Shown here: in pieces, positions 43,781 to 56,400 of the stretch
How positions within the stretch are numbered: the stretch's first letter is position 1
Layout of the letters: every line of letters begins with the position of its first letter
DNA from: Thermodesulfobacteriota bacterium
Lineage (GTDB): Bacteria; Desulfobacterota; Desulfobacteria; Desulfobacterales; JAUWMJ01
NCBI GenBank assembly: GCA_034189135.1
Contig: JAXHVO010000021.1
Location: 25,798-89,797 of the forward strand
Direction of reading: 5' to 3'
DNA length: 64,000 nucleotides
Translations under genes and position numbers: made by a program
The notes under the pieces: model-generated
Told to the model about the DNA's origin: nothing
The model's input: the letters and a program-made list of their open reading frames with translations, nothing else
The model's database searches: none

Positions 43781-44065
43781 ATGCCTATCTATGAATATGA
43801 ATGCACCCAATGCGGTAAAATAGAAGAAGCCATCCAAAAATTTTCCGACAAACCCTTAACAAAATGCAAGCACTGCTCTGGAAAACTTCACAAACTTATC
43901 TCTCAAAACAGCTTTCATCTTAAAGGAACCGGTTGGTATGTCACGGATTATGCAAACAAATCCCAAAGCTGTTCCGCTCCGACCGGAAAAAAAGAAGAAA
44001 CCGCTTCCGTTGACAGCCCGGCATCAGCCAGAAAAAAAACCAAGTCGAAAAAACCTGCTGATTAA
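43781..44065 (+). CDS. FmdB-family zinc-ribbon protein
   Basis: 94 residues. The FmdB zinc ribbon is MPIYEYECTQCGKIEE with a second pair in KCKHCSGKLHKLIS. A Ser/Lys-rich tail follows (SPASARKKTKSKKPAD). The GTGWYVTDYA segment between them is typical of the family. FmdB proteins are small putative regulatory or metal-handling proteins, often near groESL or sulfur-metabolism genes; no precise function is established. It has a good GGAG ribosome site. Confidence 0.9.
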   Translation: MPIYEYECTQCGKIEEAIQKFSDKPLTKCKHCSGKLHKLISQNSFHLKGTGWYVTDYANKSQSCSAPTGKKEETASVDSPASARKKTKSKKPAD

Positions 44066-44368
44066 CCGGCAACCTGTTGGCTGTCAGCCTTAAAGTTTTT
44101 TGCCTTATTTTAGATTTAGCCCCATTATTACCGACAACCCAGCAGTCCCGTTCAACCGAATGCATGTCAATTCACTGGTCGATTCCGAAACCCATAAAAA
44201 AATTTTTTCCAACTCTTTACAAATATAAATGTGTGCTTATTATTATTGGCAATGTGAAGACATTTCGCCAATTTAGGTATGAACATTTCGTAAAAAATTA
44301 TTCCTTATTTTTCACGAAACCATCAACACTAAATAAAAATACGTTTAAAGAAAAGGAGAATTTGCACC
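44066..44368. other. 303-bp leader region of groESL
   Basis: No gene is visible and no CIRCE element (TTAGCACTC-N9-GAGTGCTAA) was found. The notable element is the inverted repeat at 44286-44319. The direct repeat ACATTTCG (near 44260 and 44284) is also present. Promoters were not identified with confidence. Confidence 0.4.
44286..44319. promoter_or_regulatory. 15-bp inverted repeat in the groES leader (candidate operator or RNA hairpin)
   Basis: TTTCGTAAAAAATTA and TTATTTTTCACGAAA pair with two mismatches around TTCC, 50 bases before the groES ATG. It could be a heat-shock repressor site other than CIRCE, or a hairpin in the mRNA leader. Confidence 0.4.
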
Positions 44369-44656
44369 ATGAAACTTAGACCATTACAGGATCGAATTTT
44401 AGTACAGCGTATGGAAGAAGAAACAACCACCAAGGGAGGAATCATCATCCCGGACACGGCCAAGGAAAAACCGGCTGAAGGTAAGGTTGTTTCTGTCGGC
44501 AATGGAAAGATCGGAGATGATGGCAAGAGAATTCCTCTTGAAATTAAAAAGGGTGATCGCATTCTATTCGGGAAATATTCCGGTACTGAAGTAAAGATCG
44601 AAGGCGATGAATATCTGATCATGCGAGAGGACGACATTCTCGGTATAATCGAATAA
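44369..44656 (+). CDS. groS: GroES co-chaperonin
   Basis: 95 residues: [18 protein letters not shown] at the N-terminus, the mobile loop with [18 protein letters not shown], and [18 protein letters not shown]. It caps GroEL to make the folding chamber. AAAAGGAGA precedes the ATG and groEL follows by 33 bp. Confidence 0.98.
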   Translation: MKLRPLQDRILVQRMEEETTTKGGIIIPDTAKEKPAEGKVVSVGNGKIGDDGKRIPLEIKKGDRILFGKYSGTEVKIEGDEYLIMREDDILGIIE

Positions 44657-44671
44657 AAACCATATAAATAA

Positions 44672-46345
<1,674 letters not shown>

Positions 46346-46374
46346 TCTTACCCTGCCCCGTTACTGTAGATTTT

Positions 46375-46414
46375 ACAAAAAGCCTTCATGCGCTTTTGCA
46401 TGAAGGCTTTTTGT
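46375..46414. terminator. Intrinsic terminator after groEL
   Basis: ACAAAAAGCCTTCATGC and GCATGAAGGCTTTTTGT are perfectly complementary around a short GCTTTT loop. Confidence 0.92.
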
Positions 46415-46443
46415 ATTTACCTCTTGGGATAACATGTAAAAGC

Positions 46444-46473
46444 TTGACAACTCTATGCCAAGCAGGCTATTAT
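46444..46473 (+). promoter_or_regulatory. Promoter of the LysM-protein gene
   Basis: TTGACA (46444-46449) and TATTAT (46468-46473) with an 18-base spacer. Transcription would enter the palindromic leader at 46482-46542. Confidence 0.55.
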
Positions 46474-46481
46474 TATACGGT

Positions 46482-46542
46482 CGTTAAGTTGCTGGGTGGT
46501 TAAATTGGTGACTCAGCCATTCAACTATTTATCCACTTAACG
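46482..46542. repeat. 61-bp imperfect palindrome in the LysM-gene leader
   Basis: CGTTAAGT at the left pairs with ACTTAACG at the right. Inner words (GGTGGTTAAATTGG against CCATTCAACTATTTATCC) pair imperfectly. It belongs to the word-built spacer palindromes. Confidence 0.45.
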
Positions 46543-46583
46543 ATGCCTGACATTCACACCAAACCAAAAATCGGGGTATCTTT

Positions 46584-47720
46584 ATGAACTGCACCAATAC
46601 ATTCAAGACAACTCTGTTAGCACTCGTTTTTCTTACGGCTCTTTTTGTCTTCCCTCTATCGGCCGGTGCTGATGAGAAAGAAACGGCATCAGAAGCCGTT
46701 TCAAGTCAAGACATTGAACAAGAGGTGGTAGAAACCGAAACCGGTTTTTATTATACGGTCAAAAAGGGAGATACGCTGTGGGACCTTTCACAGAAATTTT
46801 CCGACACGCCCTATCTCTGGCCGGATTTGTGGAGCAACAACTCTCAAATAGCCAATCCCCACCTGATCTATCCCGGCCAGCGGATTCGCCTTTTTCGCCG
46901 AACAGATATTGAAAAAGAAGCCCGGCCGGCAATAGAAGAAAAACCCATTGAGACAAAAGCGCCACCACTAGAAGTTGTACCGGAAGAAGTTCCGCAAATA
47001 GCGACACAGGAAATCTCCGAAGTAAAACCGGTGTCCAAAATCTACCGCTATAGCGGTATGGATGGTGTTGGTTTTATAAAAAGAAAGGCGCTGACCCCAG
47101 TAGGTATCATCTTCAAGGTTAAAGAAGATAAAAAACTGATTAGCGCTGGCGATATCGTTTATATCAGCCAAAACAAAAACAACTCGCTTATTCCTGGTGG
47201 AAAATACACTGTTTATCGAAACCCTGAGCCGATTTATGATGATGCAAAAGGAAAATACATCGGGATACAGCATTATCTTTTAGGCATTGTCGAGGTTACC
47301 AACACAGCGCCTCGCTTTGCCATAGCAACAGTAACCCGCTCGTTTAGCAACATAAAGGTTAACGACAAACTGATGCCTTACAAAAGACGCCCCATAAAAA
47401 TTGTACAACAAAAAAGCAAGGAAGGTCTTCTGGGTAAAATTATAATGTCAGAAAATCATAATCTCCTTATTGGAGACAATACCACCGCCTTTATCAATAA
47501 AGGTGAGGCTGATGGCGTAAAACCCGGTCAGTATTACAGTATTTTTTATCAGGAAAAAAGCAAAATCGCTTCGACATCGTGGAAAAAAGTTCCCCTTGAT
47601 GCCGTCATTTTCGGAAAACTTATCGTTCTTCACACGGAAAAAACCACATCAACCGTGTATATAACCTCAACCAATAGGCAAATTGATCCGGGATCAAGAA
47701 TCTGTACGCCACTGGAATAG
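46584..47720 (+). CDS. Secreted LysM-domain protein
   Basis: 378 residues with a signal peptide (TTLLALVFLTALFVFPLSAGA) and one LysM domain at residues about 55-110 (YYTVKKGDTLWDLSQKF, then ANPHLIYPGQRIRLF). A Pro/Glu-rich linker leads to a beta-rich C-terminal region (residues about 150-378) with no recognised domain. LysM binds peptidoglycan, so the protein is probably periplasmic and wall-associated. The LysM variant with the YLWPDLWSNN insertion is common in deltaproteobacterial LysM proteins. It converges with pilB. Confidence 0.88.
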   Translation: MNCTNTFKTTLLALVFLTALFVFPLSAGADEKETASEAVSSQDIEQEVVETETGFYYTVKKGDTLWDLSQKFSDTPYLWPDLWSNNSQIANPHLIYPGQRIRLFRRTDIEKEARPAIEEKPIETKAPPLEVVPEEVPQIATQEISEVKPVSKIYRYSGMDGVGFIKRKALTPVGIIFKVKEDKKLISAGDIVYISQNKNNSLIPGGKYTVYRNPEPIYDDAKGKYIGIQHYLLGIVEVTNTAPRFAIATVTRSFSNIKVNDKLMPYKRRPIKIVQQKSKEGLLGKIIMSENHNLLIGDNTTAFINKGEADGVKPGQYYSIFYQEKSKIASTSWKKVPLDAVIFGKLIVLHTEKTTSTVYITSTNRQIDPGSRICTPLE

Positions 47721-47729
47721 GAAATACTC

Positions 47730-47820
47730 AGGTAAGTAGGCTGAAGGTATAAGGCTGAAGTTAATGAAACAGCGGTATCAATTCGTATCATTTTTTCCTT
47801 CAGTCTTCAGTCTTCCACCT
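47730..47820. repeat. Palindrome between the LysM gene and pilB
   Basis: Left arm AGGTAAGTAGGCTGAAGGTA (47730 onward) and right arm CTTCAGTCTTCAGTCTTCCACCT-type sequence (47791-47820) are reverse complements with scattered mismatches. Each arm repeats a GGCTGAAG/GACTGAAG word. It lies between convergent genes and may also terminate transcription. Confidence 0.6.
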
Positions 47821-47831
47821 ATAAAGCTTTT

Positions 47832-49655
47832 TCATAAACTCTCCCAAGTAACCCGGAGAACTTCCTGGTAAGTGGTTATGCCTTCAAGAAGTTTTCTGAT
47901 TGCACTTTCACGCAGGGTGGCCATTCCTTCTTCTCTGGCCTGGGCTTTTATCTTTTCAATATCCGTATCTGCAGTTGTCATCTGCTTTAACGACTCACTG
48001 TAAGGAAGCACTTCGAATATTCCGATCCTGCCGCGGTATCCGGTGTTGCGACATCTGATACAACCGGTTCCCCGGCTCAGTTTAAGCTTACCTTTTTTCC
48101 CCACTTCTATGCCCATGCGAGATAGTTCCAGCGCATCCATTTCATAAGATTCCTTGCAATAGTTGCATATTTTCCTGACCAGCCGCTGACTCAGAACACC
48201 AACAATAGTGGCCTGAATCAGGTAGGCCGGTATCCCCAGGTCCAGAAGTCGTGTGATTGAAGTGGGTGCATCGTTGGTGTGAAGGGTAGATAGTACAAGA
48301 TGTCCGGTCAGTGCGGCTTGAACCGCATTCCTGGCCGTTTCAAGGTCTCTCATCTCTCCGATCATGATGATATCCGGATCCTGTCTTAATATGTTTCTTA
48401 ATATATTGGCAAAGGTAATATCTATCACCGGTTGCACGGCAATCTGGTTAAAATCCTCGTGTACCATTTCTATGGGATCTTCTACGGTGACTACATTTTT
48501 TTCCGTGGTGGAAAGTTTGCGAAGAGTTGAATAAAGCGTGGTCGATTTTCCGCTTCCGGTTGGGCCACAAACCAGTACAATTCCATGGGGCATGCTAACG
48601 AACCTGTTGTAACGTTCCAGATCGGTAGGGGTAAAGCCCAAGCCGTCTAAATCCTGGAAAAGCACCTCAGGGTCCATCACTCTCATGACCACTTTTTCAC
48701 CAAAGGCAACCGGAACAGTGGATATCCGTATCTCCACTTCCACGCCGCCCTTATCTGTTTTTATCCGGCCGTCCTGGGGTCTTCTCTTTTCAGCCATATT
48801 CAATCTTGACAAAGTCTTTATCCTGCTAACTATGGCGTTATGAACTTTCCGGGGAAGCTGATAGACCGTATGTAATACGCCGTCAATCCTCATCCGCACC
48901 AGTACGGTTTCCCTTTTGGGCTCAATATGTATATCACTTGCTTTCTGCTCAAATGCATAAACAAGGATATGGTTTACCGCATTGACTATATGCTGATCGG
49001 TAGATGGGAGTTCATCGGATGTTTTTAATTTAACATACTGTTCCAGATTGCCGATATCAACGGAAGGGCTGGCAAACATATCTTCCGCTGCGGCAATGGA
49101 ACGTTTAAATCCGAAAAATTCGTTCAGCAGCTTTATGATATCGCTTTTCGAACTGAGTACAGTCTTTAGTTTCAGGTTGCTCACCCTTCGAATATCATCC
49201 ATGACTTCCAGGTTTAATGGATGCGAAGACGCCACGGTCAGGTATCCGTCTTTGATATCAATGGGTAGCACCAGGTTTTTCATGGCAAAGTTACGGTGGA
49301 GGGTGGTGGTAACCAGATTAAGATCCAGTTGCAAGGGATCGATCTTTTTATAAGGGATTTTCCATTCTTTTGCCAAAACCTGGTAAATGGCTTCCTCATC
49401 AACCAGCCCTGATTTACCGTCCGCCCGGGAAAGTTTTAAATAGTCTATAATATCAATTATATTTGTAGAAATGATATTTTTTGCCCCTGAAGCAAAAGAC
49501 ACATGCTGATCTGCATTTTTTTTTGCCAGCTTTCTTTCAACCGATATGCTTTTTTTGAAAATCTCTTTTACCTGGTCTTGAGAAATAAGACCATTTTTTA
49601 AAAGAACCTTGCACACATTCTTTTCGGTAAACGCATTGTTCAAATCAACAGCCAT
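47832..49655 (-). CDS. pilB: Type IV pilus assembly/type II secretion ATPase (PilB/GspE family)
   Basis: 607 residues. The N-terminal MshEN/GspE-N domain (residues about 20-190) is followed by the ATPase core: Walker A GPTGSGKSTTLYSTL, Walker B IIMIGEMRDLETA, the His box GHLVLSTLHTNDAPTSI, and a tetra-cysteine zinc site (CNYC and CIRC). It powers pilus extension or pseudopilus assembly from the cytoplasm. It lies downstream of the pilY1 operon on the same strand, separated by 287 bp and a terminator, so it may be its own unit. The MshEN-like N-domain is a candidate c-di-GMP binding site. Confidence 0.92.
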   Translation of the reverse strand: MAVDLNNAFTEKNVCKVLLKNGLISQDQVKEIFKKSISVERKLAKKNADQHVSFASGAKNIISTNIIDIIDYLKLSRADGKSGLVDEEAIYQVLAKEWKIPYKKIDPLQLDLNLVTTTLHRNFAMKNLVLPIDIKDGYLTVASSHPLNLEVMDDIRRVSNLKLKTVLSSKSDIIKLLNEFFGFKRSIAAAEDMFASPSVDIGNLEQYVKLKTSDELPSTDQHIVNAVNHILVYAFEQKASDIHIEPKRETVLVRMRIDGVLHTVYQLPRKVHNAIVSRIKTLSRLNMAEKRRPQDGRIKTDKGGVEVEIRISTVPVAFGEKVVMRVMDPEVLFQDLDGLGFTPTDLERYNRFVSMPHGIVLVCGPTGSGKSTTLYSTLRKLSTTEKNVVTVEDPIEMVHEDFNQIAVQPVIDITFANILRNILRQDPDIIMIGEMRDLETARNAVQAALTGHLVLSTLHTNDAPTSITRLLDLGIPAYLIQATIVGVLSQRLVRKICNYCKESYEMDALELSRMGIEVGKKGKLKLSRGTGCIRCRNTGYRGRIGIFEVLPYSESLKQMTTADTDIEKIKAQAREEGMATLRESAIRKLLEGITTYQEVLRVTWESL

Positions 49656-49942
49656 GTAAAAAACCTTTCATACAAACTTCGCTATTTCAAATCTCATCAT
49701 ATATCTATAAAATTAACCTTAGGTCTTGATATATCTTAGAATTGCAAATTAATCGTAAAAGCGGGCTGGGTTTTAAGATCCATTGTCCAAGGCTAAGCGC
49801 TTTCATCTATACTCACTCTATTTTATTTTAGTTTCTTTTGCTAAAATAATCAAGTTGTTTATCAGCCATAAAAAAAGCCCTCCCCTCCCCAAGCACAGGA
49901 AAAGAAAGGCTTTCTTTTTTTCATACTGTCGTCAAGCGGAAA
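49656..49942. other. Spacer upstream of pilB
   Basis: 287 bases between pilB and the PilY2-like gene. It contains the terminator at 49868-49912 and otherwise A+T-rich DNA that should hold a pilB promoter; none was clear. Confidence 0.35.
49868..49912 (-). terminator. Terminator of the pilus-tip operon
   Basis: On the minus strand GCCTTTCTTTTCC can pair, using several G-U pairs, with GGGGAGGGGAGGGC, followed by seven T residues. It lies 31 bp past the PilY2-like gene. Confidence 0.75.
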
Positions 49943-50257
49943 CTATTTCTTTCTGACCACAAGAAGAATGATTTCAAGCTTGGAATTCACATGGTAAAGC
50001 ACCTTATTCCCTTTTTTCAGACTCGACCTGGATAAATAGTCTCCATTTTCATACTGAAGCATTGGGGAACTGGAAAAAGTCAAAAGGGTATCATTAATGA
50101 TTATTTTTCCATCTCCTGCGATCTTTTGAATGATGCCTTCTCCCATGGTGTTCGGTTCCACCATTGCCGGATATTTTGTATCTTTTTCCGATGCTGCAAA
50201 GCCCGGTGCTACTGCCAGCATCATAATAATTATCAATCCGGTACATATATATTTCAT
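49943..50257 (-). CDS. Small exported protein, possible PilY2-like
   Basis: 104 residues with a signal peptide (MKYICTGLIIIMMLAVAPGF, cleavage after AAS) and a mature domain of about 80 residues rich in beta strands (GIIQKIAGDGKIIINDTLL, ending VNSKLEIILLVVRKK). The AGGAGG site seven bases before the ATG at 50257 fixes the start; the longer frame to 50305 is rejected. In Pseudomonas the operon order is pilY1-pilY2, and this gene has the same place and size, so a PilY2-like role in minor-pilin assembly is suggested by position. Sequence similarity to PilY2 was not verified. Confidence 0.7.
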   Translation of the reverse strand: MKYICTGLIIIMMLAVAPGFAASEKDTKYPAMVEPNTMGEGIIQKIAGDGKIIINDTLLTFSSSPMLQYENGDYLSRSSLKKGNKVLYHVNSKLEIILLVVRKK

Positions 50258-50283
50258 GGATATTACCTCCTTTATCAGGTATT

Positions 50284-50351
50284 CAGGTTGAAGACCGAAG
50301 GACAAAGGCTGAAGCGATCCGATAGCCTCTCACCTTCAGTTTATCTACCTG
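50284..50351. repeat. Palindrome between pilY1 and the PilY2-like gene
   Basis: CAGGTTGAAGACCGAAGG (50284 onward) faces CCTTCAGTTTATCTACCTG (50333-50351). The words GGTTGAAG and GGCTGAAG resemble those of the palindrome at 47.7 kb. A further CTATCAGCTATTTCC/TATCAGCTATGAGC direct repeat follows at 50380-50408. Confidence 0.5.
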
Positions 50352-50411
50352 AGTATAAATGTTTAAATTCTTTTTTGCTATCAGCTATTTCCTATCAGCT
50401 ATGAGCTATAT

Positions 50412-53400
50412 CTACTCTATTTCCCTCCAGGAAAACAGTCCCTTTTCTTCATCCGTCTGGTCTGTGGTGGTAATATTTCCTGATGATGTACTGTAGTAGT
50501 ATCTGGCGATGCCTCCTGGTAGCGATAAAACAGCAGGCGGGTAATAAATGCCTGTTTTCTTCCATCCTGTTGGTGGAACCCATATGGGGTTGTTTGCGGA
50601 CCCGATGTTTATCATATCCTGCATGTCGATTGTTCCGTCACTGTTTATGTCAAAGAAAGCTGCATCGAGTCTGCTGCCGTCACAGGCGTCCATACTCATA
50701 AGTATGGAATCTCCACCTGCTCCGCATGGTGAATCGGATGGAATAGTGGTAATCACATTCAATACATAGTCTCTGACAAACACATTCATTATCGACCTTT
50801 CACTGGTTGCGGGAAGGTCAAAATACCACCCAGCATGGCTGTTAGGGGGATCGCTTGATAGTGAGTACAAGCTGATCTGATTGTCACTTAGTACACGGAA
50901 TTTCTCTCCACCAACATCTCCAAAAAAAGCTTGAGTTTGGTTCTGCAGGGTGACACCCTGAGCGTTTGCAGACAAAGCACCGTTTCCGTCAAGATTGGAA
51001 AGCATCCTGGGGGATCCGGCGGTTAAATGGCCCAGGTATTTGTCCGGACCTGTTTCACCTCCTGCTGTCCAATGATCCGCCCAGTCCCATATTCCATATA
51101 CGGTTTGTACACTGGTATCTAAAAAGTCGGTATTCCCTATATATCTGCCGGTGCCGAATAAAACCATATATCCCTCTTTATCGATACCACACTGTCGCAT
51201 CACATCCGGTTTCATGGTAATAGGCTGAGAAAATCCCAGTTCGCTCTTTGCCTGGAACAAGGGTTTTTTGTTTACGCCGTCGCTATAGGCAATCTCCCAG
51301 CTCCCCGTGTTGTTTGCCGTAAGGTCGAATTTCCACATATTGCCCAGAAGATCACCGGCAAAGGCATAGTCCACCTTTTTATCCAAATTAATATCAATGA
51401 GCACCGGGGTGGAAAGGCCGTTACAATCGACCGCACTTCCGGCTCCCGTATCGATTTTTCTGAGGAGCGTTCCTGTTGCCGCATCAAAAACATAAAGGAC
51501 CGCCTTGTTATCGGTACTGTCATATCCGTTTCCTAAAATCACAACCTTGGAGCCGATATTGGAATCAACGATAAAGGCCCTGGAGAAACCATACCCCATA
51601 TCCGGGTCAGGCGAGTTGTCAGGATCGGAGGAATCGGGATATTCCCACTCTACTATATCGGCCGCAGTTGCAGCCGACTCAGGATCACCAACCGTGTCGA
51701 TATCGGTTACATTCAGGCAGTAGAGCCCCTTTCCTCCTTTTCCCATGGTGCCCACCAGCAGGTCCTTTGCTCCCACCCTTGCGGCAAAAGGTGCTTGATC
51801 AATAAAATAGGTATGGTTATAACCCGGGTTCGGCATGGTTAAGTTGACCAGGTTGTCAAAGACCAATCTGGGTATATAGGCAAATATCTCATTGCCGGTG
51901 TCTTTGTGGAAGGCATGAAGCATACCGTCGTTGGAACCGACATACAGTACATTATCTAAAAGCAGCGGGGTGGAGTGCACAATATCGCCCAGTTTGCTGC
52001 TCCTGGATCTGAAACTGTAGGTGCCGCCCTGGCCCTGTTCGTTGGTTGTGTCACCTCGTATATAATTTACCATAGCGGTCTGTTCCGCTGCAGTTGCTGC
52101 CAAAAGTGAAAGCTGGGCCGCAGGTATTTCGCTATCCCTAAACGCGATGCCGTCTGTTCCGTTATGGGTGATGATTCTTCGGCCCGTATTCCAGTCTAAA
52201 CTCTCAAGTTGAGTATGCGCGGACCACTTTTCGGGATCCATAATTACATTTCCCGTATGTTCATCAACATCAAGGGCTTTAATGTCCCCTGTCCATGTGG
52301 CGGTATCATAAATTCCCTGAAAAATAACCGTCTCAGAATGCAATTCCTGGGAGTTGATGGAAACCGCTGAACCTGAACCGATCCTTTCCTGGATTGATTG
52401 CATGATGGCGTTCAGCGCATCGATCATGTCCTGGGGGTTTGCCGCGCTGAGGTACTGACCCCTGCCGTTCACAGCACCATGAAACATATCGTCGACTCTG
52501 GCCTGATTCGTGCTCACATCCGGCCAGGTTGGGCAGATCGGATTCGGAAGGATGGCCGGTCCACTCGGGCAGTTGGCATAGTCGTCCGGATCAATCGTAC
52601 CGAATACCCCGAAAGATACAAAATATGAAACAATATGCTGGTGAGTGGCGCTGTCTCTGGCATTTACCGGTACCAGGTCTTCCAATGCAACGGACAGGTC
52701 CCTTTCGTAATAATGCATGGCAATGTCGGCCAGTGTATTGGAATAGGTGTCGCCAAACAATCCCCCGTCCCAAATGGTGCTATTGTCCCCGTCCGCATTG
52801 CCGATCGCCGGTGCACCACCGTTATAATACCCGTCCGTCATCACGATTACAAAGTTCTGCTGGCACGCTCCCCCTGCGGCAGCGCCTGCGATGGGTGAAG
52901 CACCCAGACCCGCAGGATTGATCCCGTCACTAGCGTCGAGATATTGTCCTACCTTTACAAAAGCGTTCCTTAAGGGTGTCCAACCACTGGGGTAAACATT
53001 ATTATACAAAGTTGCCAACAAAGTATCTGTCTGATCCGGCACACCTTCCACATCCACCGGCAGCACCGGCTGATTGACCCTGTTTTGAATGGAATGCATC
53101 CCTATACTCACATTCTCCATATCCTCAATCACCCGTGAAACTCCGGCCTTGGCCGCCTTATCACTGGTCCGGTAATAGGTAAACCAGTTGACAAAATTCT
53201 GGCGCTCCTGGACATAGCTTCTGCCGGTCACAATTCCTGCAGGCGGGGCCGTTAAGGTCAATTGGTTAAAATTGGTAATATTGCCCCTGGCGGCAACCAC
53301 TGCCGGGTCAACCCGGTAGTAACTGATGGCGCCGGCAGCGCCGGCTCCGTCAATATTAACCAGATAAATTTCATCATTATCCCGAGTGCTGTCTCCATCA

Positions 53401-56400
53401 TCGTCATTCCAGATGAAATAACTGGCATAAGAAATAGTCTGGACGGTCGGGGTTGACGCATTAAAGTTATAAGTTCCCAATGACGTCCATCCGTCTGCAG
53501 TCTGCTGGTCGATACTTATTGTAGCTCCCTGCTGAACATTGCCGGAATATATTCTATAATCGGCCGCGTTCACCCATGTGTAATAGTCATCTATATGTTT
53601 TTCCACCGTATACTGCCCAGTTACCGGAACTGTTAAAATCCACGTCATGGGATCGGTCCAGGTCAAGCAATGAGTCCCGTTGATCCAGCTGCTTCCTCCC
53701 CAAGTCCCTGTCCAGTCCTCTCCGGAAAATTCAGCATCCGAGTTGTCCACGGTGACGGTTATTCCGGCTGTAGCTGTAGCGGGAACACCGGTCAGTCTCA
53801 CTGCATCTGCACTGGCATAAGACCCACTTGTATATGCCCCTCGCTCAACGGTTATATACTCCGGTCCGGCTACCAAGTTCAAATAAGGGTTTCCATTAAT
53901 ATTAAAAGCCGCGCTGCTGATATTCGGATTGGTCGTCACCGGGTAATTCCTGGGATTATCCAGATCGGCATTAGCCAGGTTGCCTGTCCCCAGATGATTG
54001 GGCCAGGGCGTATAGGTCGCATTGGGATTGTAGTACAGCGGATTTGTTGTCGAACAGTTCCGCTCCCACCCGCTGGGATTGACCCCGCCGACAGGTAATC
54101 TTGTATTACTCATACTTCCGGAATCGTCCAGCACAAACATGATATTTGCCGGGGCCGCCTGTACCTGGGTTTCCAACGGTACATCAGCGATGTTTACGCA
54201 CTTTTCTTCCGCCCCGCATGGCCGGTCACCGTCATAGCAGTCTTCATCCACACCGTTGCCGCATATTTCCTTTGCGCCCGGGTAAATGGCTGAATTGGTA
54301 TCATCGCAGTCGCCTGCGTTTTCCGAATAACCGTCGCCGTCATTATCGGTATCATCGGCAGTGCACACCAGATCGCTTCCGTCGCAGTCCTGATCGATTA
54401 GATCACCACATATTTCCGTGGCACCGGGATATATGGTTGCATCATTATCATCACAGTCACCTTCCAGCAAAGTAAACCCGTCGCCGTCGTTATCAACTTC
54501 GCAGGATACATCCATACCGTTGCAGTCCTCATCAATGCCATTTCCGCATATTTCCGGGGCTCCGGGATATATGGATGCATCAGTGTCGTTGCAGTCCCCC
54601 TGGTTTATTGTGTATCCGTCTCCATCGTTATCAACATCCGGATCAAGTCCGGGTGTGGTAAAAAATGCGGTAACGATTCGGTCCTGATCCATAACAACCG
54701 TTGCAGTCAAAGGGCCGGTGACAGTTACTCCGCCGGTCCAGTGGGAAAATGTCCAGCCCGCAACGGATTCCGTGGCAGCAAGGTTAATGGTGGTACCCTC
54801 CAATATAGTATACACTCCGGTACCGCCTCCGGGAGGAGTGGCCGATACATCTCCCTCACCTGATTGTGCCAGAGAAAGATCATAGGTTTGGTCTTCAAAG
54901 CTGGCGGTCACGGTTTGATCGCCATTCATTAAAATCGTTGTCTGTTCCAGGTCTGGCTCTGCCACACCACCTGTCCATCCTGCGAACTGCGATCCCGGTC
55001 CTGGAATCGCTGATATTGGAATATCCATACCGCATGTAAAGGTATGCGGACTTCCGGTATCGTCAGGAATAACCGTACCGCTGGCTGTGCCACTAAGAGA
55101 TATTGACGTGGTAAGATCGCATTCGTCATCGAGGATTGTACATGTGGCCGGAGTTCCGCTGACCGTCTGGTTGGCCCCGGGTGTGATGGTGATGTCAAAA
55201 GTCTCACCATCGTCATTAACGGCGTCATCCATGATCGCTATGATAATATCACCGGAGGTATCCCCTGCAACTATGTTCACTGCGCCGATAGCTGTGGTAT
55301 AATCGCTGCCTGCTGTTGCTGAACCGGTGTCTACCGTAGCATAAGCAACCGACGCACCGCCTGGAACCTGCTGATCAAGCGTTACGGTGAAGGCTACCGT
55401 ACCGGCATTTTCTGATACTGACTTGGAAGCCTCCAGAGAAGCGTTGTATGTGTCACCGTTGTCGTTAATCGTGCCAATACCCTGGTTGTCGGTGATGTTC
55501 CCGTTGCCGCTGCAACCGGTTAAATTTACATTAAAGGTTTCTGCCACTTCATATAAAGTATCGTCAGCGATTGGTACCGAAATCGTACCGGTGGTATCCC
55601 CCGCAACAATTGTCAGCGTGCCGGAGGTGGTGCTATAATCACTGCCCGCTGCGGCTGTGCCATCTGCTGTAGCATAATCGATGGAAACATCCGTATCGCC
55701 CGGTGCATTGGCAAGCATAACCGTAAAATCGGCTGATCCGCCATCCTCAGCAATAGTGACATCATCGATTGAGATACCATACTGATCATCGTTGACAATC
55801 GTGCCCGTACCGGTCGTATCGGTACCGTTAAAATTACCATCCCCACTGCTCACGGTAACATCAAAGGTCTCATCCGCCTCAACCGTGGGATCACCCCCTG
55901 TAGCAACATCAAAAGTGACGACCTGGCCGGCAGCACCGGCAGGTATCGGTAATATGGTACCTATATGCTGCGTATAATCCAAATCCGCCAGTGTCGCTGT
56001 CCCATCAGTCGTGGTGTATGAAGCATTAACAGCCATGGATCTGGCCACATCCATCGTCACCGAAAACGTAACATTAGATCCTTCAGCGGCAGATGGACTG
56101 TCAACCGTCATGCCAAACTGATCATCATTATTAATTGTTCCGGTGCCCGTGGCGGGAATGCCATCCCAATGAGGTGGCAAGCTGGTTACGGAAACCGAAA
56201 ACGTCTCGTCTGCCTCAACCATTGTATCTGCCGTGGTAGGCACATTAAAGGTGTAAGTGGTGCCTATTGAAGAAGGAGGAAGAAACGTAAAAGGAAGCGG
56301 CGTACTATCATAATCAGTCCCGCCACCCGTTGCCGTTACATCAGTTAGGTTAAGTGTTACCGGCACTGCCACATCAACTTCAGTGTTCAGTGTGACCGTG

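Noticed and set aside
44066..44368. CIRCE or sigma-32 control of groESL
   Set aside because: No TTAGCACTC-N9-GAGTGCTAA is present. CCCCATTATT near 44117 looks like a sigma-32 -10, but no CTTGAA-like -35 stands at the right distance.
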